A stretch of 64,000 bases of DNA from Asterella californica (Eukaryota > Streptophyta > Marchantiopsida > Marchantiales > Aytoniaceae). The first letter of the stretch is position 1; every line of letters starts with the position of its first letter. The notes under the pieces were generated by a model. That model saw only the letters and a list, made by a program, of their open reading frames with translations, had not been told where the DNA came from and ran no database searches. This document shows, in pieces, positions 55,482-64,000 of this stretch. The stretch is from NCBI GenBank assembly GCA_036924285.1, contig JAYKYS010000010.1, positions 5,332,001 to 5,396,000 of the forward strand, in the 5' to 3' direction. Made by a program: the position numbers and the translations under genes.

Positions 55482-57750
55482 CTACTCTGATTGCTCCGTG
55501 GCAATCTCTACCTGATCTGCTCCTATCGGAGCTACTATCTCGGCTTCTGATGGGCTGGGAAGCCCTGCACTTACCTCGGGTGTCACTGAGATAGCTTCCC
55601 TCTCCTCGTTCTTCGCTGACCCTGCTGTTTCTGCGGCTGCGTCTTCCTCGGCTTCGGCTTCTGCTTCGGAAGACGGAATCGTCTTCTGGGAAGCAAAGTC
55701 GAGTGGTGCGTCTTCGGTCTTCTGAGGCACGGGTGCGGTACTAGGGACCATGACGACCTCATAGGAGTCCGGAGAAGTCGCTTCCTCCACGCGGAATACC
55801 TGGGAAGACGGCTCGTCTTCCTGTCTCCCGGGGCGTTTTCCGGAGTCTTCTCGGCTTCTAACGCTGTCACCACCAAGTGCACAGCGAGATCGAACTCCTC
55901 CTTCTCCATTCCGGATACAGTCGATGGTGCTGGAGCGTGGGAAGATGCGGTTGTAGGTGTCGAAAGCGAGGGAAGACCATAAGGTGTCTTCACTCCTTCT
56001 ATCTACCGATCTAAGTACCTAAACATGCTCTCCCGGCATTCCACCAACATTGCTTTGGACTCGCTGTCCCATCCTCTAGCCAAGGTAAGTAACTTCCTAC
56101 CCGCGGTGAAGTTGAACTTCTTCCGAAGCGCTTCCACCGCCTGTGCTAGCATCTCCTGTGCACGAGCCTCCGCTGCTTCCCGCTGCGTCTTCTCAACTGC
56201 AACTCGCGCTTCTACGGCTTCTCGCTGCGTCTTCCAAGTGGTCTGCTCCTCTGCGAGGGTGGTGATCTTCTCCCGCACTCGGAGGACTTCCTGATCGCGC
56301 TGCTGTACACGCGCCTGCAACTCTTGGTTGCTCTTCCGAAGCTGCACCAGCTCCTTGGCAGAAGCGGCTGCTTCCGCCTTGTATCTGACTGCGAGCTTCT
56401 CCGTGGTACGGAGACTAGATTCCAGTGACTCCGTCTTCTTCTGATCTTCTCCCTGTCGCAGCAAGGTGCGCAAGCTGAATCCAAGTTGCAAGGGCTTCTC
56501 TTGTGCCTTCGCTCTCTTCTCCAGCAACTCCATAGCCGGCTGGATCTCCTTGTAGAAGAAGGCGCTGAACTCTTCCAGTCTTCTTCCTGCGGAAGACAAG
56601 TTCATTTCCACCACTCGCTCTGCGGTGTCAACGCAGAGCGAGTGGTGTCGAGATGCGCACGAGAAGAAGCTACTCTTCTCATCTTCCGGGGTGGAAGACT
56701 CCTCATGGCAGGAGCAGCTCTCTTAGTTGCGCTTCCTCGCATCGCAGCAGGAGCGCCCATCCATCCTTCGTCTTCTGGAGTCTTCGGAAGACTCCCAGGT
56801 GTTGCAGAAGCGGTCTTTTGCTCCGATCGGGTACTCAACAGTTCTTCCTCCGAGTCGGACTCCGATCCTGAATTAATGAGAGAGATGGGTGTCCTAGGTA
56901 TACTTCTAGGACCCATCTTCCTTGGTGGCGTGGCGTCTTCCGACCCACTAGACTCGTCTTCTCTCACCAGAAGCGTCTTCTGGTGAGAGCCGGGCCTCAG
57001 CTGTGGCATCAGAGTGGGAGGGAGAGTTGCAGCTGCGGCTCGGTCATCGTCTTCCAAGGTCTCCTCCTTCTCCTCCTGTTGCCCTGTGGGTCCATACTCT
57101 GCCAACTGATCTCTCCTAAGATCCCCCATGGCTACGTACAAATAGCAGAGAAAAGGTGTCAAGTGTCCTCCCGCCGGGGTACCCAAGTACTCTAGCTCCG
57201 TCTGTACATAGTTGTGGACGTATGCGCCCCAGTAGATGGGTACTCGTTTATCCCACACTGCTTCCAGGAAGTCTACGTCCTGATCTCCTAGGTACCTCAT
57301 CTTTTGCGCCTTCCCCTTGGAGAAGAGATGCAGAAAGAGCTTCGTCAGAAGTCGCTTCTTCGGCTCCCGGTAAGATTCGATCTTCCACCCATTCCTACCT
57401 TGCATGTCTTCCATGAAAAGACAAGTGGTGCTTCCAGGCACATGCCACGTACTCACGACCCTGGGCAAGACCTTCTTCTCAAACCAATACCCTCGGTCCT
57501 CGGAGTCTGATCTGTGGAAAGCCCTGCGCCACCAATCTTCAGTCTAGGTAGATGGTCTTCCTCGAGCTACTCCTGCCTTCGCAGGTACACGGTTGCGGGG
57601 TGGTAACGCTGCCCACACCTCCTCCAGAAGTCCCTGATCGGCGAGGTTCCAATCCCACAGGAAGAAGTCGAGACCCAACTCCTTGAGGAAAGGAGTGGCC
57701 TCGGCCAATTCTGCCGCTGGTAACACCAAGCCGCGCGGATGCATCGTCAT
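55482..57750 (-). pseudogene. Element E protein, copy 2
   Basis: Pieces at 57544-57750, 56602-57468, 56003-56614, 55583-55993 and 55482-55790 match copy 1. Here the 38876 break of copy 1 is intact (LLVREDESSGSEDATPP), and the TGA of copy 1 is CGA, so the true frame can be read from the two copies together. Its own lesions are TAG for TGG near 57545, an inverted duplication replacing about 60 bp at 56609-56647, TAG for CAG near 56003, and a frame break in the C-terminal tail. MTMHPRGLVLPAAEL supports a start close to that Met. Confidence 0.65.
56609..56647. repeat. 16-bp fold-back inside E copy 2
   Basis: Two 16-bp arms (56609-56624 and 56632-56647; core CCACTCGCTCTGCG) are perfectly complementary around GTGTCAA. 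Copy 1 has about 60 bp of ordinary coding sequence here and only the first arm. The second arm is an inverted copy of its neighbour, a templated rearrangement. Confidence 0.8.
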
Positions 57751-58198
57751 ACTGGAAGATCTGTTGCACTAAGCCACAAGCACCTACTATGAGTTGAAGG
57801 CTCAGTCCTTCCCAAGTGCCCACAGTCTAGCTTCTACTTCTCAGAAGACGAAACTAGTCTTCCAGAAGACAGCTACTCCGTCTTCCGGAATTCTAACAGT
57901 ACTTCCTAGATAGCTCTCGTCTTCCGAGCTATATCTAAACAATCCTATCTAAGCAAAGCCTCACATGGATTACCAAGAAGACAACCCACCTTGCATTACA
58001 TCCTACTTCTTATCGGAAGATACAAGATTCGCGGAACATAAAGTGCATGACAGGTTCAGAAGATGGTTGCGGGCTCCTGCGGTGACAGTGTTCTCTAGGA
58101 AGACACCCGCGACAGTTTCCGATTCAATGTCTTTTTCGGAAGACCTCCCGAAGTCAGGCTTCCCTTCACTGGTCTCACCTGTCTTCGTCTTCCTACGC

Positions 58199-59516
58199 TG
58201 TCGTGATGTGAATCATTTTACATTGTAAATAATTCACCTCTCTGTCTAGCGTTAGTCTCTCTGAGTAGAGTTGGGACCTCAGAGATGTCGACACTTGATG
58301 ATGTTATATATTTTGGGTCTTAGTAGGTTGATTTGCCATGTAGATAGGGCTTTAGTTCATGGGTTGTACTTACGTGTTGCCCATGCACGCTTTTAGCTGG
58401 TTTTAGTTTACTTTCAAGGCTATGTGTCGTTCTAGGTAGTTTAGGTTATACGCTGGCGCTTTAGGGGACTTGACGTGGTAGCATATGGGTTGAATTGAGT
58501 TACCAGATAGTTTAAGGCACAAAATGACAACCAAATGGAGCTATGAACTCCCATTGGTCCATTTTTATCTTTTGTAAAACTCTAAGTTTAGAAACAGAGC
58601 TCTAGAGTGGGTTTCGAGCAATTGGTGAGGACACTTCGAAATCTGAGAGCATAGGGAGATAGAGCTCGTCGAGCCAAGCACTGTCAGCGAAAAGTTTGAT
58701 CGATTTGAGGCAATAAACAAGGAGTTATGGCTGATTGAAGTTCGATTTGTGTCAGAATTGCAGCACTTCTGTTCAATTTGGGGTTTTGAGTGTCATTTGC
58801 AGCAGAATTGAGGAAATCGCTTCAAACCTTAGTGGTGGTGTTCACTGTCAGCAGGGCTACGACTGTCTCCAAATTTTTATGTCAATTGAGTGAGTGAGTA
58901 ATTCAGGGCGGTCGCTGAAGTAGAAGGGGTCCGAAAAGCTCTCAATCTGGAGCAGCAACTTTGGAGAGCGAGATCTGGAGTTCTGTGTGGAATCAGGAGG
59001 CCCAACTTCACAGGAGTGTTCAGCAAGCTGTGTACTGCAAATCCTGTAAGAATTTCCCAAAGTGATCGAGCCAATTCCATATTATAGGTCGAAATAGCTG
59101 TCTTGGTACCAGAAACTGCCGTAATTTCTCTACTCAGAAAGTTTCTACTCATATCTTAGTGCTCTGAATTGATCTGAAGCTGAAATTTCGTATGTGTATC
59201 CAGTAGAACCTCATTTACATGTAGGAGGAGTTCTGAAGTCTGAACCTTCACATATTTCTCAATCTTGAGTGTCAAAGTTCGCCATCTGATCTTATCATTG
59301 CTAGTTAAGCCTGAACTCTGCTTCCTGAACATATCAGAAGAGCCTAGAGACTTATACGAGTGTTTTTCAGTATCACCTTGAGACCTGAAGCCTATCCTCT
59401 GAGTAAACCAGCCCCAGCCTGAAGCCCAACGCTTCCCTGAGTAGATCGAACACAGCCTTCAAGCTTATATCACAGCCAGAAGGTTCGCCCTTCCCGGGAA
59501 GACTCTCAACCCGACA
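58199..59516 (+). mobile_element. Element C, 5' LTR
   Basis: 1,318 bp, TGTCGTGATG...AACCCGACA, same family as the LTRs of element A. It cuts E copy 2 at ...CCTACGC. The 3' LTR lies beyond the window. The start hairpin is kept with one mismatch, and the TATA (GTTATATATTTTGGG) and AATAAA (GAGGCAATAAACAAGG) blocks are present. Confidence 0.9.
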
Positions 59517-59584
59517 TCTGGTGCTTCCACTGAGAGCTCTTGGGGTGATTGATTGAGAAGGTTGAGTTGCTACAAGGAGAAGAG

Positions 59585-61047
59585 ATGGATCGCAAGAGCG
59601 GAGCTGCTGCTGCTGCCTCTGGAGCTGGAGCATCAACGTCTACTGCTGCACCGCCAACTGCACCTGCGTCTTCTACAGCGTCATCTGCATCTGGTCTGGA
59701 CACGGCTGAGATCTTGAAGACGCTTGCGGCCCTGGTCCAGCAACATCCGATCGTTGGAGGGGGTGAGTTAAAGTCCACCAAGGCTTTGCAAGCTATTGTG
59801 AATAGATGTGGAAGGTTTGAAGGTAAAGAGATATTTCTAGATATCTGCGTGAGTATAGAGGAGAGATGGAGCTGGTTAGGGTTACAGATGCTAAGATGAT
59901 AGCAAGCTTTGAGTTAGCTGTCATTCCTGAGTTGCGGGACCAAGTTAGGGATGTACAGAGAAGAAATCTTGGAATCTGGATGAGTTTTGAGCGATCTCTT
60001 CGAGAGGAGTTTCTTGAGGAGGATTCAGAGAGAGTTACTAGAAGGACATTTCTAGACTGGGTTGAGCAGCAACCTGGTCGTATGATGAGCCTGAGTGAGT
60101 TGCTGAGAGAGTTTGATCGGAGATACCGGCAACTCTCAACTCTAGAGCGAATAACTCTAGATGCTAGGAGAACAGAGCTTTTTCTGCAAGCCACAGATGA
60201 TGCTACAGCGGATCGGTTATGTTTTATGTTGGCCGATCGGTCTGCTGAGGGAGGTGTTACTATGGATTGGGGGAGAGTTGAGGATGCTGTGGCTGTACTG
60301 ACAAGACAGAGGAAAGGAAGAGTGGCGGTGGGAGGACGTCCGCTTGCAGAAGTGGTCACTCCACCTTATGCTGCTCCTCAAGTACAGCAACCTTTGGTCC
60401 TTGCTCCTAGACCTGTTGTCCCAGCTGCAGTTCCTTTGATGCCTGTTGTGCCAGCACCGGCACAAAGGGCACCTATTCAGAGACCTGCGGAGAACCATGG
60501 TCAACAGAACCAGATTGAAGACCTGATTCGGCAGATGCGAGAGCTGAAGGTAGAGCTAGCTGGATTGCAGAGAGAGCAGCCACCGGCGCCTGCTGCTGCA
60601 CGTCCAGGAGGAGCTCCGGTTCGTAGATGTATCTGGTGTGACAGTCCTGATCACTTTCGAGGAGACTGTCAAGAGCTAACAGCTGCTTTGCGAGATGGTG
60701 TGGTTCGCTATCAGAACGGTAGGCTGCACCTTTCTTCTACTGGAGAGCCGTTGAACACGCAGTTTGGACGAGGAGGCATGAGGAGTCTACCTCAGATTGC
60801 TGCAGCTGCAACAGCAAATGCGTTAATGGCACCGCTGGTAAATTCTGATGTATATGCTGGGCATATTGAGGTCTCTTCTAGTCCTACATTGCTAGATAGG
60901 ACTGCTGAGAAGAGTGTGGCTCCAGTTCCTTCTGAGATACTGAAGAGAGGAGCCGAGTCTATTCGTAGGGTCACAGGATGGGGAGATCCTGTAGATGCTG
61001 CTTCTATCAGAGCATTCTTGGATGTAGATAGACACGTTCATTGGTAG
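59585..61047 (+). pseudogene. Element C gag
   Basis: It starts MDRKSGAAAAASG after the same leader and primer-site region as element A. Two extra bases near 59825 shift the frame after FEGK; the frame is recovered from about 59866 (MELVRVTDAKMI). The capsid region, a Pro/Ala-rich linker and a CCHC knuckle (RCIWCDSPDHFRGDC) follow. The frame ends at TAG 61045, where element A has CAG. Without that change it runs on into the protease ORF in the same frame. Confidence 0.88.
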
Positions 61048-61056
61048 GATGCTTCT

Positions 61057-62142
61057 GTGGAGGAAAAGAGGCGACGAGAAGCCTCTGAACTTGATACTGG
61101 AGTTCTTGAGGAGATTGGGGATAGACGGAGAGTCACAAGGAGACGAGCGGCTCTTCCTGAAGACATCCCGTCTACTTCTGCAGCTCCTCCACCTGCGCCA
61201 GGTCCTATGGAGGATGTGCAGAGATCCCAGCAGGAGCCAACGATTGCTGGTAGGCGGTTTACTGCCCAAGAGAAAGGGAAAGGACCGGCTTACAAGTTGG
61301 CAGCTGATATAGAAACTTCTACTGATCAGAAGAGCATCTTGGAGCAAAGGATACTGGATGCACGAATCGAGTTTTCTCTCCGGGAAGTTCTTGGTATTGC
61401 AAAGAGGGAGTTTCATGAACTGATCATCGACATCATCAAGCGCAAGAGACAGGTGATGTCCGAGCAGGTAGATAGTCAGATGATAGATGCAGTAGGAGCT
61501 TCTCTGAATGATGTAGAGTTTGGAAAGGTGCATTTTCAGGAAGCTGATGACAAGGGATACCAACAAGAAGCGTTGGTTGCTGGTACCAACACTATTGAGT
61601 TTGATGATGAGGAAGCTGGCGAGGAGAGTCCAGCTACCGATAGCGATTTCAGAAGGAGACATTGGGCTCGTGCTACAACTGCTACACGAGTTCGTCTTGG
61701 AAGTTTGGCTGAACCTGTTGCTGCTTTAGTTGATCACGGATCTGAGATCAACATCATGTCACGGGAGGTGTACGAGAGAGGTCAGTGGCCTATCGAGCTA
61801 AACCATGGTTGGGTGCTACGAGCTGCAAACAACCAGAAGGGTGAGTTATACGGCGCTTGTCCTAACGTGAAGGTGAAGATAGGTGATGTGGATGTGGATC
61901 AACATTTCTTCGTGCAATCTTCTGCTTCATATCCTGTGATTCTTGGTCAGTCTTATATCACTGCGGTTCGAATGGAGACCAAGGTGATGGATGATGGATC
62001 TCATTATGCTAGGATCCGTAGTCCAGATGATAGACGTTCTGTGCAGTTTCTGACCGTTCGTACGAACCACGAACGAAACCGTCAAACTTTGAGGGATTCT
62101 CCTATCTGTAGGGGTAAGGGTTTTCTGAAACCACTCTCGTAG
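61057..62142 (+). CDS. Element C gag tail and aspartic protease
   Basis: This 361-residue frame is in phase with gag. The block GPAYKLAADIETS...LGIAKREFHELIIDIIKRKRQ is conserved in A and B. The protease has ALVDHGSEINIMS (triad DHG) and SYPVILGQSYITAVRMETKV. It ends GKGFLKPLS and TAG at 62140-62142, inside the loop of the frameshift hairpin. Residues GKGF are encoded by the slippery site itself. Confidence 0.88.
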   Translation: MEEKRRREASELDTGVLEEIGDRRRVTRRRAALPEDIPSTSAAPPPAPGPMEDVQRSQQEPTIAGRRFTAQEKGKGPAYKLAADIETSTDQKSILEQRILDARIEFSLREVLGIAKREFHELIIDIIKRKRQVMSEQVDSQMIDAVGASLNDVEFGKVHFQEADDKGYQQEALVAGTNTIEFDDEEAGEESPATDSDFRRRHWARATTATRVRLGSLAEPVAALVDHGSEINIMSREVYERGQWPIELNHGWVLRAANNQKGELYGACPNVKVKIGDVDVDQHFFVQSSASYPVILGQSYITAVRMETKVMDDGSHYARIRSPDDRRSVQFLTVRTNHERNRQTLRDSPICRGKGFLKPLS

Positions 62143-62160
62143 GACGGGATAGCGAGAGTG
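62118..62160 (+). other. Predicted -1 ribosomal frameshift signal, element C
   Basis: GGGTTTT (62118-62124) reads G GGT TTT in the protease frame. After 7 nt, CACTCTCG (62132-62139) pairs perfectly with CGAGAGTG (62153-62160) around a 13-nt loop. The -1 frame has a stop (TAA) just upstream at 62115-62117 and is then open from the heptamer for more than 1.8 kb through RT. A shift exactly here would join protease to RT. Confidence 0.78.
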
Positions 62161-63938
62161 ATGGATCTACTGCTACTATGATCCCGCTTGAGCAGCCTGA
62201 GGGATCACAGGAGGTTGATGGAAAGGCTGCTCAAGATTCAGAAAGTAGTTGCACTGTGCATAGTTGGAAATCTGGGTTGGTGGCTTTCAGTTCTGATGAT
62301 TGGAGTGAGTTCACACGGATGGAGGATTTGACTGAGAAGAGTAGAAGGCAGATGGAGAGGTGTGCAGCAAATCTGCGTTGTACAGGAGTTCTATCTGAAG
62401 ACGAAGTGGTTTCTGGTTTGTTTGAAGAGTTTATGTCTGTACAATCAGCTGTTGGTTGGTTAGACAATGTGAGTAGATTGATGGAGGGGAAAAATAGTGT
62501 GGTGGTGATCCCTATCCACTCTCGATGCATATATAAGGAGATTGCTACATACCTGCAGTTCTTTCCTCATCCGATGCAGAATAATGAAGGGAGAGAAGCA
62601 AGTTGTTGGTGTGCACTTCCTCAGGAAGCAGACGTCCATGCGAAGTACAAATCTGTACTGAGAAAGGTAAGACCGGTAGCAGCTCAACTACCTGCTAACT
62701 CCCAGCAGCAAGTACAGTTAGTGGGGACTGAACCTATATTGCGTGATCATAGACGAGTAGGGCACCAGTTTACTGAGGAGACATTGAAGGAGCTCCAGAT
62801 AGGAGGGGGTGAATTCTTGACTGAGGTCGAGAAGACAGTGTTTGAACAAATGGTAGTGAAGCATGGTAAGGCATTCTCTTTTTCAGCAGAGGAGATAGGT
62901 TGTGTGGACCCGCAAGTTATAGCACCTATGGTTATATTCACAATCCCTCATGTGCCTTGGGACCTGAAACCGATCTCAGTTCCTCGTGCTTTATTGCCTA
63001 AACTCATCGAGTTGTTGAAAGAGAAGGTACAGATGGGGATACTTGAGCCGTCTATGGGGCCATATTCTAGCAGGTGGTTCACTGTGCCCCAGAAGTCAAG
63101 AGCTTTGCGTTTTATTCAAGACCTACAGCCTGCGAATAACGTAACCATTCGTAACGTTGGGACGGGTCTTGTGATTGAAGAGGTAGCAGAGGCATTTGCA
63201 GGGAGAGCTATCTATTCAATAGGAGATCTATATTCTGGTTATGATCAATTCCAGCTGGCTATGGAGAGTAGGGATTTAACTACTATGCGTACGCCCCTGG
63301 GATTGATGCGGATGTGTACTCTTCCACAAGGAGCGACGAACTCGGTGGCTCATATGCAGAATGCGATGCATAAGGTACTAGGGGAGTTTGTGCCTGATGT
63401 TACCATTCCATTTCTAGATGATATTCCTATAAAGGGTTGCGCGGTTGAAGACAAGGATGAAGCAGTACTTGCGAATGGATGTAGAAGGTTTGTTATAGAC
63501 CATATCAGGGATGTAGAACATATCTTGACTCGTCTGGAGGAGGTACATCTCACCCTGTCAGGAGCTAAGTCCAAGTTTGGCGTGTCTGAGATTTTAGTGG
63601 TTGGACATCTGTGTGGCGCTTTTGGAAGGCGACCAAACCCCGAGAAGGTTGAAGCCATAGCAAGGATGGCAGACTGTAGGAATATCTTAGAGGTTCGACG
63701 CTTTCTAGGTGCTTGTGTATTTTATCGTTTATCCATTCCTCATTATGCTCATGTTGCTGAGCCTTTGTATGCATTATTGAGGAAGGGTAAGAGGTTTATA
63801 TGGACCTCAGTCCATCGAGAAGCTATGAATAGGTTGAAGGAGGCTCTACAGTCTCCGCCTGTTTTGAGGAGAATAGACTATGGATGTGGGAGACCTGTCA
63901 TTGTCACAGTAGATACTAGCCCAAAGGCAATTGGCTAG
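62118..63938 (+). CDS. Element C reverse transcriptase / RNase H region of pol
   Basis: The frame is open from the frameshift site; the first Met is at 62178, giving 586 codons. It contains an N-terminal lineage-specific region (about 200 residues), then PYSSRWFTVP, GDLYSGYDQFQL (catalytic Asp), FLDD in TIPFLDDIPIKG, RRFLGACVFYRLSIPHYAHVAEPLY and the RNase H start VTVDTSPKAIG. TAG at 63936 replaces TGG (element A reads AIGWAV). RNase H continues in the same frame to the window end (GQDDADGLRLTSRFGARI), and integrase should follow outside. Confidence 0.92.
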   Translation, partial: GFSETTLVGRDSESDGSTATMIPLEQPEGSQEVDGKAAQDSESSCTVHSWKSGLVAFSSDDWSEFTRMEDLTEKSRRQMERCAANLRCTGVLSEDEVVSGLFEEFMSVQSAVGWLDNVSRLMEGKNSVVVIPIHSRCIYKEIATYLQFFPHPMQNNEGREASCWCALPQEADVHAKYKSVLRKVRPVAAQLPANSQQQVQLVGTEPILRDHRRVGHQFTEETLKELQIGGGEFLTEVEKTVFEQMVVKHGKAFSFSAEEIGCVDPQVIAPMVIFTIPHVPWDLKPISVPRALLPKLIELLKEKVQMGILEPSMGPYSSRWFTVPQKSRALRFIQDLQPANNVTIRNVGTGLVIEEVAEAFAGRAIYSIGDLYSGYDQFQLAMESRDLTTMRTPLGLMRMCTLPQGATNSVAHMQNAMHKVLGEFVPDVTIPFLDDIPIKGCAVEDKDEAVLANGCRRFVIDHIRDVEHILTRLEEVHLTLSGAKSKFGVSEILVVGHLCGAFGRRPNPEKVEAIARMADCRNILEVRRFLGACVFYRLSIPHYAHVAEPLYALLRKGKRFIWTSVHREAMNRLKEALQSPPVLRRIDYGCGRPVIVTVDTSPKAIG

Positions 63939-64000
63939 GCGATAGGTCAAGATGATGCGGATGGATTGCGGCTTACCTCTAGGTTTGGAGCTAGGATCTT

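Larger units (their letters stand above)
53877..58198 (-). mobile_element. Element E copy 2 (inverted, truncated by element C)
   Basis: On the plus strand it starts TGTAGTGACGCAGG, the reverse complement of the E right end, and continues in inverted order through the 3' region and the E protein gene to the equivalent of about 37645 in copy 1, where element C begins. It lacks the chromovirus, so it shows the empty site CATAG-GTAGC-GTAGG on its minus strand. It too is rich in GAAGAC/GTCTTC. Its other end lies outside the window. Confidence 0.85.

Overview
The window is plant nuclear DNA made mostly of nested LTR retrotransposons. Land-plant origin is inferred from an eight-cysteine lipid-transfer-protein gene (6500-6892) and a chromodomain Ty3/gypsy element primed by initiator tRNA-Met. 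The other Ty3/gypsy lineage is an unusual one without a chromodomain, which makes me lean towards a large, repeat-rich non-seed plant; that is a weak inference and I cannot name the species.

Layout. 1-12284 is AT-rich and gene-poor. It holds an unrecognised 197-residue ORF (854-1447), the lipid-transfer gene with TATA box, an inverted LTR-like repeat (1-265 and 8068-8361), a solo LTR (8536-9859) with a 5-bp target duplication, a 73-nt hairpin, and a CATGC-rich repeat array containing a gag fragment. 12285-20920 is a full-length minus-strand Ty3 element (element B). 20921-23814 is intergenic, with a decayed LTR-like copy and an array of short palindromes.

23815 to the end is a stack of insertions. 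Element X is outermost (its LTR-like repeat F1 at 23815-25674, its gag split between 27742-28039 and 52590-53876). Element A (28040-52589, plus strand, same lineage as B) sits in the X gag gene. Element E (34030-49691), an unclassified repeat of about 8 kb saturated with the hexamer GAAGAC/GTCTTC and encoding a coiled-coil protein of about 780 residues, sits in the A pol gene. An intact, young chromovirus (40514-48161, minus strand) sits in E. A second, inverted copy of E (53877-58198) follows in X and is cut by element C (58199 to the window end, plus strand). C is the best-preserved member of the A/B lineage.

Elements A, B and C share one design: gag and protease in one frame, RT-RNase H-integrase in the -1 frame. 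At the junction all three carry the heptamer GGGTTTT in the correct phase, followed 6-7 nt later by a hairpin. The hairpin in B has a different sequence from that in A and C. This predicted -1 ribosomal frameshift signal is the strongest functional novelty I see. The lineage also has a DHG protease motif, an FLDD reverse-transcriptase motif and a conserved hairpin just before the polypurine tract. Except for the chromovirus, the coding regions are broken, mostly by transition-type nonsense changes and small indels.
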